Shown: piece by piece, positions 1 through 6,953 of the stretch | How the letters are laid out: every line of letters begins with the position of its first letter | Numbering within the stretch: the stretch's first letter is position 1 | Assembly: GCA_964515615.1 (NCBI GenBank) | Contig: CAZEVI010000022.1 | Location: forward strand, 1-11,800 | DNA length: 11,800 bases | From: CAZEVI01 sp964515615 | GTDB lineage: Bacteria; Patescibacteriota; UBA1384; XYA2-FULL-43-10; CAINNR01 | Reading direction: 5' to 3' | Made by a program: the position numbers and the translations under genes | The notes under the pieces: model-generated | Database searches by the model: none | What the model was told of the DNA's origin: nothing | Seen by the model: only the letters and a program-made list of their open reading frames with translations

Positions 1-314
1 ACAACGGATCTGGTGAATTAGTTTGTTGCGGCCAACCAATGAAGCTAATGACTGAACAAACCGAAGGACAAGGTTTAACCGAAAAACATCGACCAATTAT
101 CGAACCACAAAACGACGGCGCGCTTATAAAAATTGGCGCAGTTCTGCACCCAATGACCGAAGAACACTTTATTGAATGGGTTGAAATAATTGTCGAAGGT
201 AAACTTTGCCGATACTCATTATCTGCCGGCAACAGACCGGAAGTTCGATCATACCTAAAAAACCACAATTATGTCAGAGCGTATTGCAACATTCACGGAC
301 TTTGGAAAAATTAA
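1..314 (+). CDS. dfx: Superoxide reductase (desulfoferrodoxin), 5' end outside the window
   Basis: Superoxide reductase reduces superoxide to hydrogen peroxide in the cytoplasm without releasing O2, typically fed by rubredoxin. The frame is open from the left edge (first full codon at 3-5) to TAA at 312-314, giving 103 visible residues. All ligands of the catalytic iron are visible: His29 in an E-K-H loop, His49 and His55 in HPMTEEH, and Cys95 and His98 in YCNIHGLWK. The 20- and 6-residue spacing of the three histidines and the C-x2-H pair match my memory of the Desulfoarculus baarsii enzyme. The Glu and Lys of the E-K-H loop, important for catalysis, are present. A Cys8-Cys9 pair (VCCGQPM) is the second half of a desulforedoxin-type FeCys4 site; its first C-x2-C pair would lie in the missing N-terminus of about 20 residues, so a two-iron enzyme is likely but unproven. 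The internal ATG at 39 follows the conserved VCCGQP and is not the start. Confidence 0.95.
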   Translation, partial: NGSGELVCCGQPMKLMTEQTEGQGLTEKHRPIIEPQNDGALIKIGAVLHPMTEEHFIEWVEIIVEGKLCRYSLSAGNRPEVRSYLKNHNYVRAYCNIHGLWKN

Positions 315-368
315 ATTACGGACAAAATTTACTGTTTTTCAATCGAGTTTATTATTACAAACTTATTA

Positions 369-397
369 TTCACTTTGCGATCATTTTGTGCTAAAAT
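369..397 (+). promoter_or_regulatory. Putative promoter of the membrane protein-pheS-pheT cluster, extended -10
   Basis: A -10 element TAAAAT (392-397, 5/6 to consensus) is preceded by TG one base upstream (89-90 of the 300 block, i.e. 389-390), forming an extended -10. TTCACT (369-374, 4/6 to TTGACA) lies 17 bp upstream. Transcription would begin near 404, which is the GTG start codon of the next gene, so the transcript may be leaderless. The element lies in the 89-bp gap after the superoxide reductase gene, where I see no convincing terminator hairpin. Identified by eye only. Confidence 0.45.
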
Positions 398-403
398 ATA
401 GAT

Positions 404-805
404 GTGAGTTCAAATCTAAAAGCCAAATTATTCTTTTTGGTTTCGGTTAGCGTCTTTACGCTGGCCGCATCGGTTTTAACGTTGTTCAATTACAACCCTT
501 ACAAATCGTCAACAGTTATTTTTGTACTTTTCTATTCGTCATTTTGGCTATCTCTAACTTGCGTTCTTTCGCTTTTAATTTTATTTTTACGATATCGATT
601 CGTCGAGAAACTTCTCTCCGATGTTTTTTGGCCGACAATCCGAATTTCAGCAATTTTTTCACTAGCGGCAACAATTCTTTTACTTCTCGCCGGTTTACGA
701 ATTCTTGATCTTTGGGTCGGAATTCCACTGACAATTGCTATTGTTATGCTCGAGCTTTTCTTTCGTGGCAACAAATTTAAAAAAAAATCAAATGATTCAG
801 GGTAA
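404..805 (+). CDS. Small four-helix membrane protein of unknown function
   Basis: This 133-residue protein is mostly hydrophobic, with four likely membrane helices at about residues 8-28, 37-62, 80-98 and 102-120, short loops and a basic C-terminal tail (RGNKFKKK). An Asn-Pro-Tyr-Lys motif follows helix 1 (FNYNPYKS), and the opening of helix 2 is rich in aromatic residues. I associate similar small proteins with pheS and other translation genes in Patescibacteria, but this is from memory and I know no function. The start is GTG at 404; no Shine-Dalgarno site is visible, and the putative promoter puts the transcript start at this codon. The last 14 bases overlap pheS in another frame, so the two are probably translationally coupled. 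There is no catalytic motif to suggest an enzyme. It could be a structural or assembly factor, or an anchor; the sequence does not decide. Confidence 0.8.
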   Translation: MSSNLKAKLFFLVSVSVFTLAASVLTLFNYNPYKSSTVIFVLFYSSFWLSLTCVLSLLILFLRYRFVEKLLSDVFWPTIRISAIFSLAATILLLLAGLRILDLWVGIPLTIAIVMLELFFRGNKFKKKSNDSG

Positions 806-1472
806 CCTACATCCAATATCGTCATTAATTCGGGAAGCAGTCAAAGCTTTCGAGTCTTTGGGATTTAAGGTTTTTGAAGGTCCAGAGGTTGACAGTGAAT
901 GGTACAATTTTGATGCCCTAAATATGCGTTCTGACCATCCGGCGCGCGATATGCAAGATACTTTTTGGCTAACTGACGGCAGAGTATTGCGGACTCAAAC
1001 ATCCAATAGCCAAATCCATTTCGGCAAAAATCATAAACCTCCTTTTAGAATTCTATCACCCGGTCAAGTTTATCGAAACGAATCAACCGATTTCAAACAC
1101 GAGGCGGCAATTTTTCAGCTCGAAGGATTGTATGTTGACACAGACGTCAAAGTCGGCCACCTTTTTTATACACTCGATTTTTTCTTTAAAAAGATGTACG
1201 GTCCGGAAACCAAAGTCAAATTTAGACCGAGTTTTTTCCCCTTTGTCGAACCAGGTTTTGAAGTCAGTGCTAAATTCAACGGCAAATGGCTGGAACTTTT
1301 GGGAGCTGGAATGGTTCATCCAAAAGTAATTAAAAATATGGGGCTTGACCCAATAAAATACTCCGGTTTTGCGTTTGGTATGGGTGTTGACCGCTTAGTA
1401 ATGCTAAAATACGGGATTGAAGATATACGTTTGCTCCGATCTGGTGATTTGAGGTTTTTGAAACAATTTTGA
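792..1472 (+). CDS. pheS: Phenylalanyl-tRNA synthetase alpha subunit, short form
   Basis: The catalytic subunit of the alpha2-beta2 PheRS, which charges tRNA-Phe with phenylalanine in the cytoplasm. The 226-residue product has the class II motifs: motif 1 near residues 22-34 (GFKVFEGPEV), motif 2 at about 85-113 (FRILSPGQVYRNE, then FQLEGL) and motif 3 at about 192-213 (GFAFGMGVDRLVML). It ends in DLRFLKQF, the usual PheS C-terminus, directly followed by TGA. E. coli PheS is 327 residues; the missing part is the N-terminal coiled coil of about 85-100 residues that contacts tRNA. The ATG at 792 was chosen because MIQGNLHPIS matches the start of the catalytic domain (usual G-H-L-H-P). An in-frame ATG at 735 would add only residues read through the membrane-protein gene in another frame. 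The gene overlaps the preceding one by 14 bases and lies 42 bases before pheT. Confidence 0.96.
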   Translation: MIQGNLHPISSLIREAVKAFESLGFKVFEGPEVDSEWYNFDALNMRSDHPARDMQDTFWLTDGRVLRTQTSNSQIHFGKNHKPPFRILSPGQVYRNESTDFKHEAAIFQLEGLYVDTDVKVGHLFYTLDFFFKKMYGPETKVKFRPSFFPFVEPGFEVSAKFNGKWLELLGAGMVHPKVIKNMGLDPIKYSGFAFGMGVDRLVMLKYGIEDIRLLRSGDLRFLKQF

Positions 1473-1514
1473 TATATTCTTAATTTTGTTCGCGTTCGTA
1501 AATTGGCAAGTAAC

Positions 1515-3779
1515 ATGAAGATTTTAAAAAGTTGGTTACAAGATTATTTTTCAGATAATATCTCCGATCAGAGATTGATCGATATTTTGATGTCGTCGGG
1601 ATTAGAAGTCGAAGATTTTGTTTCCGGAATCGATGAAAATGTCATTGTCGCAAAAATTATCAAAATTGTCAAACACCCAAATGCCGACAAATTGCAAATA
1701 GTATCTGTTGACACCGGCAAAGAAAAATTAAAAATTGTCTGTGGCGCAGGAAATATTGAAGTTGGTCAATTAGTCCCATTGGCTATGCCTGGGGCGAAAT
1801 TACCGACCGGCGAAATTTCCCAAGCAACAATTCGTGGCGTCGAATCTTTTGGCATGCTCTGTGCCGAAGACGAACTTGGCATTAGCAACGATCATTCGGG
1901 AATTTTTATTTTATCGTCGGAATACAAAACCGGAAAGCCTTTAAACCAATATTTAAATTCCGATACGATAGTCGAACTCGATATTACCGCCAACCGTGGT
2001 GACTGTCTTTCTCATATCGGCGTTGCTCGAGAAATTGCCGCATTTGAAAATTCATTTGCTAGAAAAGAACCAATTTCTCTATCAAAAATTGACTCAAAAC
2101 ATTGTTCAGAAGAAATAGATATTAATGTCAAAAATCCTGAATTTTGCCCACAATATTTGGCCCGAGTGATCGACAACGTCAAAATCGGTCCATCACCAAA
2201 ATGGTTGCAAGATCGTTTAATTGCCTGCGGGGCCAAACCAATCAATAATGTCGTTGATGTTACAAATTACATCCTTTTAGATCTCGGGCATCCGATGCAC
2301 GCTTTCGATTTACAAAAGATTTCCGGCCAAAAAATTATTGTTCGTAATGCAAAAAGAACAGAAGATATTGTTACTCTCGATGGGGAAATTCGAAATTTAA
2401 ACTCCAAAATGCTGATAATTTCCGATGAAAAAGAACCGATAGCTGTTGCCGGCATTATGGGTGGAAAAAATTCGGAAGTTGACGAAAATACCAAAACTAT
2501 TGTTTTGGAAGCTGCTGAATTTGATCCCAAAAATATTCGAGCAACTGCGAAAGATTTGAAACTCTCCACCGAAGCTAGCTATAGGTTTGAACGAGGAATC
2601 GATTCCGGCGGCATTGAATATGTAATTAACAAGGCTGCTAATCTAATTGCCAAGGTTTCCGGCGGTCGAATTTTGCAAGGTATTATTCAGGTCGGTGAAA
2701 AATCGAAAAGAGAAGATATTAAAATTGAATACGACAAAATTCGTTGCCAATTGGGCTTGGAAATCAGCAACGAAGAAGTTAATCATATTTTACGATTGCT
2801 CGGATTTGTGGTTAACGATAATTTTGCCACAGTTCCAACATGGCGGCACGATATTTCTATCTGGCAAGATTTGTCCGAAGAGGTTGGCCGAGTTTTCGGA
2901 TATGATAAAATCATAAGTATCCAATTGCAAAAAACCGCTAGCCCAAAAAAAAGCGGTTATTATTTTTTGGAAGAGCTGAAAGACATTTTAGTTAAATATG
3001 GCTTTTCGGAAACAATGAATTATCCATTTCTTTCCGAAAATGACGTTGCCACCGCCAAACTAAATAACAAAAATTTACTTGAAATTGCAAACCCAAAAAA
3101 CGAAGAAAATAAATATCTTCGCAACTCTTTAATTCCCGGTCTTCTAAAAAATGTGGCTAAAAATCCATCATTTGACTCTATCCAAATTTTCGAAATCGGT
3201 CATACCTTTCAAAAGACAAAAGAAAGTATTAGTTTGGCTTTTGCTTCAGCCGGTAAATCCACCAACCAACAAAAAGTTGTCGATGTGATACTGTCAAAGC
3301 TAAATATAAAATCTAGTGATCGCACGGTTACAATTACTGAGTATAATCGTCAAGAATTAGAGAATTTTAAAATCAAAAAACCTCTAGTTTGCGTTTGTGA
3401 AATTAATCTTTCAAAAATTCTTGGAAACAAAAAAGTTTATCAAAATATTAAACTTAATAACGCCAACAAAAAGATTAAGTATCGCGGGATGTCAAAGTTT
3501 CCAGCAGTTACTAGAGATTTGGCTTTCATTGTCGATAGAAAAGTTAATGTGGAAAATCTAGCAAATGACATATACTGTGTTTCAAATCTAATAAATCGAG
3601 TCGAGCTTTTCGATGAATTTGCCTCCAACAAATTCGGCAAGGATAAGAAAAATATCGCTTATCATATATACCTCCAATCAACAGAAAAAACACTAAATGA
3701 TCCCGAAGCCGAGAAAATTATTAATAAGATAATTATGAATATTGAAAAAAAATATCTCGCTAAGCTTAGAAAGGCCTAA
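1515..3779 (+). CDS. pheT: Phenylalanyl-tRNA synthetase beta subunit
   Basis: The beta subunit of PheRS, carrying tRNA binding and editing of Tyr-tRNA-Phe. At 754 residues it is close to the usual bacterial length (about 795 in E. coli). Visible in order: an N-terminal segment (MKILKSWLQDYF), an EMAP-II-like tRNA-binding domain at about 39-150 (VKHPNADKL, GAGNIEVGQLVPLA, GMLCAEDELG), the B3/B4 editing region at about 210-380 (GHPMHAFDL, AGIMGG, FERGID), the B5 domain at about 395-470 (VPTWRHDI, EEVGRVFGYD), the catalytic-like core at about 480-650, and the C-terminal FDX-ACB anticodon-binding domain from about 657 (KFPAVTRDLAF). ATG 1515 is preferred over the in-frame TTG at 1503 because MKIL-x-WL is the typical N-terminus. 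Nothing is obviously missing, unlike its partner PheS. Its stop lies one base before the aspS start. A terminator-like hairpin lies inside the gene at about 2933-2968. Confidence 0.97.
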   Translation: MKILKSWLQDYFSDNISDQRLIDILMSSGLEVEDFVSGIDENVIVAKIIKIVKHPNADKLQIVSVDTGKEKLKIVCGAGNIEVGQLVPLAMPGAKLPTGEISQATIRGVESFGMLCAEDELGISNDHSGIFILSSEYKTGKPLNQYLNSDTIVELDITANRGDCLSHIGVAREIAAFENSFARKEPISLSKIDSKHCSEEIDINVKNPEFCPQYLARVIDNVKIGPSPKWLQDRLIACGAKPINNVVDVTNYILLDLGHPMHAFDLQKISGQKIIVRNAKRTEDIVTLDGEIRNLNSKMLIISDEKEPIAVAGIMGGKNSEVDENTKTIVLEAAEFDPKNIRATAKDLKLSTEASYRFERGIDSGGIEYVINKAANLIAKVSGGRILQGIIQVGEKSKREDIKIEYDKIRCQLGLEISNEEVNHILRLLGFVVNDNFATVPTWRHDISIWQDLSEEVGRVFGYDKIISIQLQKTASPKKSGYYFLEELKDILVKYGFSETMNYPFLSENDVATAKLNNKNLLEIANPKNEENKYLRNSLIPGLLKNVAKNPSFDSIQIFEIGHTFQKTKESISLAFASAGKSTNQQKVVDVILSKLNIKSSDRTVTITEYNRQELENFKIKKPLVCVCEINLSKILGNKKVYQNIKLNNANKKIKYRGMSKFPAVTRDLAFIVDRKVNVENLANDIYCVSNLINRVELFDEFASNKFGKDKKNIAYHIYLQSTEKTLNDPEAEKIINKIIMNIEKKYLAKLRKA
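2933..2968 (+). other. Terminator-like hairpin inside pheT
   Basis: AACCGCT (2933-2939) and AGCGGTT (2952-2958) are perfect inverted repeats that form a 7-bp stem with a 12-base loop. They are followed by TTATTTTTT (2960-2968), giving a U-rich tail on the sense transcript. This resembles a weak intrinsic terminator inside a coding sequence. The coding sense of the segment (TASPKKSGYY, between the B5 domain and the core) is a poorly constrained linker, so the bases could be free to form a signal. It may equally be chance in an A/T-rich linker with lysine codons. Confidence 0.3.
3768..3774 (+). promoter_or_regulatory. Shine-Dalgarno site of aspS
   Basis: AGAAAGG lies inside the last codons of pheT, six bases before ATG 3781. 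It supports that ATG as the aspS start rather than an upstream start inside pheT, and indicates re-initiation immediately after the pheT stop. Confidence 0.6.
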
Positions 3780-3780
3780 A

Positions 3781-5214
3781 ATGAAAAGAATATTGACAAA
3801 AGAAACTGTTGACAAAGTCGGGCAGGAGGTTTTGGTTTCCGGCTGGGTAAACACTCGCCGAGATCATGGAAAAATTGTCTTTATTGATTTACGTGATATG
3901 AGCGGGCTTTTACAGGTTATTTTTGTTCCCGGGTCAAAGGCATATGAAAAAATTGCTGATGTCCGGCCGGAGTGGGTAATCTCTATCAGTGGTAAAATCA
4001 ATTCTCGACCAGAGAAAATGAAAAACAACAAACTGCCAACCGGCGGCGTTGAAATGGAGGCAGTTGATATTGAGATATTAAATCCAGCCAAAACTCCGCC
4101 ATTTGAAATCGATAAAGATACCTCAAACGTCGACGAAGAGCTCCGGTTAAAATATCGCTATCTGGATTTGCGAAGTGATCGAATGTCCAAAAATATTACA
4201 CTTCGACACGACGCAATTAAATTTATTCGTGAGTTTTTATACAAAGAAAATTTTCGCGAAATTGAAACTCCATATTTAACTAAATCAACCCCCGAAGGTG
4301 CCAGAGAATATATCGTTCCGGCACGGTTATATCCAGGTGAATTTTATGTTTTGCCTCAAAGTCCGCAACAATTCAAGCAACTTCTGATGATAGGCGGAAT
4401 TGAGCGCTATTTCCAAATTGCTCGTTGTTTTCGAGACGAAGACCAAAGAGGGGATCGACAACCGGAATTTACCCAACTTGATTTGGAGATGAGTTTTGTT
4501 GAACAAGAAGATATTTTGAATTTGATTGAAAAGCTAATGGTTGAATTAGTCGAAAAAATTACTCCGGAAAAAACGATTGTTCAAAAACCATTTCCCAGAA
4601 TAACATATGTTGAAAGTATGAAAAAGTATGACAGCGACAAACCGGATTTGCGAAAGAACAAAAACAATAAAAACGAACTGGCATTTGCATGGATAGTTGA
4701 TGCGCCACTTTTTAAATATTCAAAATCGGAAAAAAAATTGGTTTCATCTCATCATCCGTTTACAATGCCACAAAAAGAAGACTTAAAACTGCTTGATAGT
4801 CAGCCGGAAAAAGTCCGCGCCTATGCCTACGATTTAGTTTTGAATGGTTTTGAAATCGCTGGCGGTTCAATACGGATTCATATTCGGGAAATTCAAGATA
4901 AGATATTTAATTTGCTTGGTGTCTCGGAAGAGGAAAAAAACCGTCGATTCGGACATATGCTCGACGCCTTTGAATATGGCGCACCACCACATGGCGGAAT
5001 TGCTCCGGGGATTGATCGGATTGTTACAATTTTAGCCGGTGAAGAAGTCATTCGAGAAGCGATGGCCTTTCCAAAAACCGGCGACGCCAGAGACGCAATG
5101 ATGGGCGCGCCTTCTGCAGTTTCTGAAAAACAATTGTACGATGTCCATATTCGACTGTCTTCCGATGCCGCTGGAAAAGCGCTGAAAAACGCAGAAACAC
5201 AGACCAATGACTAA
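3781..5214 (+). CDS. aspS: Aspartyl-tRNA synthetase lacking the GAD domain, probably non-discriminating
   Basis: A class IIb synthetase that charges tRNA-Asp with aspartate. The 477-residue product is far shorter than E. coli AspRS (590). Seen in order: an OB-fold anticodon-binding domain at about 13-105 (GWVNTRRDHG, FIDLRD), motif 1 near 155-166 (REIETPYLTKSTPEGA follows), motif 2 at about 211-239 (FQIARCFRDED, EFTQLDLEMSF) and motif 3 at about 400-414 (GAPPHGGIAPGIDRI). HHPFTMP (324-330) is typical of bacterial AspRS. Between YDSDKPDLR (283-291) and FAWIVDAPLF (302-311), where bacterial enzymes carry the GAD insertion of about 110-120 residues, only about 10 residues remain. The His in RRDHG (His29) is the residue I associate with non-discriminating AspRS that also makes Asp-tRNA-Asn for GatCAB; discriminating enzymes have Leu there. 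This functional reading is inference. The start overlaps no gene, with one base after pheT; the 3' end overlaps the next gene by 8 bases. Confidence 0.97.
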   Translation: MKRILTKETVDKVGQEVLVSGWVNTRRDHGKIVFIDLRDMSGLLQVIFVPGSKAYEKIADVRPEWVISISGKINSRPEKMKNNKLPTGGVEMEAVDIEILNPAKTPPFEIDKDTSNVDEELRLKYRYLDLRSDRMSKNITLRHDAIKFIREFLYKENFREIETPYLTKSTPEGAREYIVPARLYPGEFYVLPQSPQQFKQLLMIGGIERYFQIARCFRDEDQRGDRQPEFTQLDLEMSFVEQEDILNLIEKLMVELVEKITPEKTIVQKPFPRITYVESMKKYDSDKPDLRKNKNNKNELAFAWIVDAPLFKYSKSEKKLVSSHHPFTMPQKEDLKLLDSQPEKVRAYAYDLVLNGFEIAGGSIRIHIREIQDKIFNLLGVSEEEKNRRFGHMLDAFEYGAPPHGGIAPGIDRIVTILAGEEVIREAMAFPKTGDARDAMMGAPSAVSEKQLYDVHIRLSSDAAGKALKNAETQTND

Positions 5215-5962
5215 TAATCAAAACAGTACAAAACATTTGATTTTTTCTAGCAATAAACCGAAGGAAAATGAAATTCGTTTAAATAAATTTCTTTCGCAGT
5301 CGGGAATCTCTTCTCGCCGAAAAGCCGATAAAATTATTGACTCGGGAAAAGTCAGTGTAAACGGTAAGCCGGCTAGAAAGGGCCAAACATTAAATCCAAA
5401 AACAGACAAGGTAAAAATCGACGGAAAACCTGTTAAGCCGATCAGCAAATATCAATATTTCGCATTTTACAAACCCGCCGGCTTTATCACTTCAACGTCC
5501 GACGAACAAGGCGAATCAATAAATAAATTTATTCCCAAAGAGATTCGTTTATTTTCTGTTGGTAGATTGGATAAAGAAACCGAAGGTCTTCTAATTTTAA
5601 CTAATGACGGCGACTTTGCCAATCAATTAGCCCACCCAAAGTTTACAAAAGAAAAAGTTTATCATTTGGAATATGGTGGCAAACCGACCAAAATTGGGAA
5701 AGAGGGGATGATCCGCCAATTTACCAAAGGCATATTGCACAATTCAAAAAAATATTATGTTGATAAAGCAAAATTTATTTCAGATAATAAAATGGAAATC
5801 ACTTTGCACCAAGGACGCAGTCGACAACTGCGAATTATGGCCGGCAAAATCGGTCTAGAAGTTCTTGGTCTGAAAAGAATTCAGGTAGGGAAACTAAAAC
5901 TGTCTAAACTGAATCTGAAACCCGGACAGGTCAAAAAAATTAAAAAAGATGACGTTTTATGA
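5207..5962 (+). CDS. rRNA pseudouridine synthase, RsuA/RluB/RluE/RluF family
   Basis: Isomerises a specific uridine of ribosomal RNA to pseudouridine. In this 251-residue protein, an S4 RNA-binding domain spans about residues 23-77 (RLNKFLSQSGISSRRKAD, GKVSVNG). The catalytic domain follows, with the family signature GRLDKETEGLLILTNDGD starting at 119; Asp122 is the predicted catalytic nucleophile-like residue. A later segment (HQGRSRQLRIM, 201-211) matches the family's G-R-N-R-Q-V-R-R-M motif with small changes, and LKRIQVGKL (222-230) matches L-x-R-x-x-I-G. The N-terminus carries about 20 extra polar residues before S4. Family membership is firm; whether the target is 16S or 23S rRNA (RluB-like is perhaps more likely by length) cannot be read here. 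ATG 5207 overlaps the end of aspS by 8 bases and its TGA overlaps the next ATG (ATGA), indicating translational coupling on both sides. Confidence 0.93.
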   Translation: MTNNQNSTKHLIFSSNKPKENEIRLNKFLSQSGISSRRKADKIIDSGKVSVNGKPARKGQTLNPKTDKVKIDGKPVKPISKYQYFAFYKPAGFITSTSDEQGESINKFIPKEIRLFSVGRLDKETEGLLILTNDGDFANQLAHPKFTKEKVYHLEYGGKPTKIGKEGMIRQFTKGILHNSKKYYVDKAKFISDNKMEITLHQGRSRQLRIMAGKIGLEVLGLKRIQVGKLKLSKLNLKPGQVKKIKKDDVL

Positions 5963-6918
5963 TTATTAAGTCCTTAATTTCTCTTTCAATTATCTGCAAC
6001 TTAATCGGCTTTAATTTGTCGTCGGCAAATCTAGATAAAAAAATTGCCAACTTCTATTCGCGAGAAAGTTCGACCGAAGTTCAGGCTGCCAATCAGCAAA
6101 TGAATCTGCCAACTATTTTCAATCTACCAACGACAAAAATAAATAATCCGAAAGTAAACATTTTAGCAAAACAATTTGTTTTGGTCGACGGAGAAAGCGG
6201 ACTAATTTTAAACGAAAAAAATTCCAATGGCCAAGTTCCAATTGCCTCAACTACAAAAATTATGTCGGCGATTGTAGCGTTGGAAAATTACAATTTGGGC
6301 GACGTTGTTACTGTACCGAAAATTGCCACTGAGCAAATTCCGACCGTTGTCAATTTGCGCGTCGGTGAAAAAATTACCATTTCCGAACTTTTGCACTGTA
6401 TGTTGATTAAATCCGGTAACGATTCAGCTTTCGCGGTTGCAACTTTTATGGATAAAACAAACAATAGCGACGTCACGGCTTTTGTCGATAAAATGAACGC
6501 CAAAGCCAAGGAACTCGGCATGAAAGACACTCATTATTTAAGTCCAGCCGGATTAAATGATGACGGTTATTCGTCAGCAGCTGACCTAGCAAAAGTTACC
6601 CGTTACGCACTAGAAAGTCCAACTTTTCGAGAAATTGTTTCAACTGATAAATATGTTGCCACCAATACAACGAAAACAATTTTTCACGCTCTGGAGAATT
6701 CAAATCGTTTAGTTACAACATATCAATATCTCGGAGCGATCGGTGTTAAAACTGGTTTTACATATGCCGCCAGTCACTGTTTAGTTGGTGCCGCAAAGCG
6801 AAACAACCACACTCTAATTGCTGTCATTTTAGGAACTTACGCTGATACTCCAACAGCTTCCGCTGACGAAGCTCGCAAGCTTCTAGACTGGGGTTTTACA
6901 AATGTCAATTGGGACTAA
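5959..6918 (+). CDS. D-alanyl-D-alanine carboxypeptidase (peptidase S11, PBP5/DacA-DacF type)
   Basis: Removes the terminal D-Ala from peptidoglycan pentapeptides outside the cytoplasmic membrane, limiting cross-linking. The 319-residue protein starts with a lysine at position 4 and a hydrophobic stretch (about 5-24, SLISLSIICNLIGF), a signal peptide or an uncleaved N-terminal anchor. All three active-site motifs of the penicillin-recognising fold are visible: S97-T-T-K100 (S-x-x-K), S152-G-N and K264-T-G. DTHYLSPAGLNDDG (190-203) is a further S11 hallmark. The protein ends soon after the catalytic domain (LLDWGF), so the second beta domain and the C-terminal amphipathic anchor of E. coli PBP5 are absent. 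About 45 low-complexity residues lie between signal and enzyme. The ATG overlaps the TGA of the preceding gene. No clear terminator follows in the 35-bp convergent gap to rnc. Confidence 0.95.
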   Translation: MIIKSLISLSIICNLIGFNLSSANLDKKIANFYSRESSTEVQAANQQMNLPTIFNLPTTKINNPKVNILAKQFVLVDGESGLILNEKNSNGQVPIASTTKIMSAIVALENYNLGDVVTVPKIATEQIPTVVNLRVGEKITISELLHCMLIKSGNDSAFAVATFMDKTNNSDVTAFVDKMNAKAKELGMKDTHYLSPAGLNDDGYSSAADLAKVTRYALESPTFREIVSTDKYVATNTTKTIFHALENSNRLVTTYQYLGAIGVKTGFTYAASHCLVGAAKRNNHTLIAVILGTYADTPTASADEARKLLDWGFTNVNWD

Positions 6919-6953
6919 AAATCCATGCTTATCCGTAAAATAGATCTATGATA

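Noticed and set aside
735..791. Earlier in-frame start for pheS
   Set aside because: The added residues are read through the membrane-protein gene in another frame and do not resemble the PheS coiled coil.
1470..1472. TGA read as glycine (Gracilibacteria/Absconditabacteria code)
   Set aside because: PheS ends at its conserved C-terminus DLRFLKQF followed by TGA, and the pseudouridine synthase TGA overlaps the next start as ATGA. Both indicate that TGA is a stop.
3742..3780. Start of aspS inside pheT
   Set aside because: ATG 3781 has a well-spaced Shine-Dalgarno site and gives the usual short AspRS N-terminus; the upstream residues are a shadow of the pheT C-terminus.
6919..6953. Bidirectional terminator between the carboxypeptidase gene and rnc
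   Set aside because: The 35-bp convergent gap holds only the short palindrome ATAGATCTAT (6940-6949), with no G/C-rich stem or T-tract in either direction.
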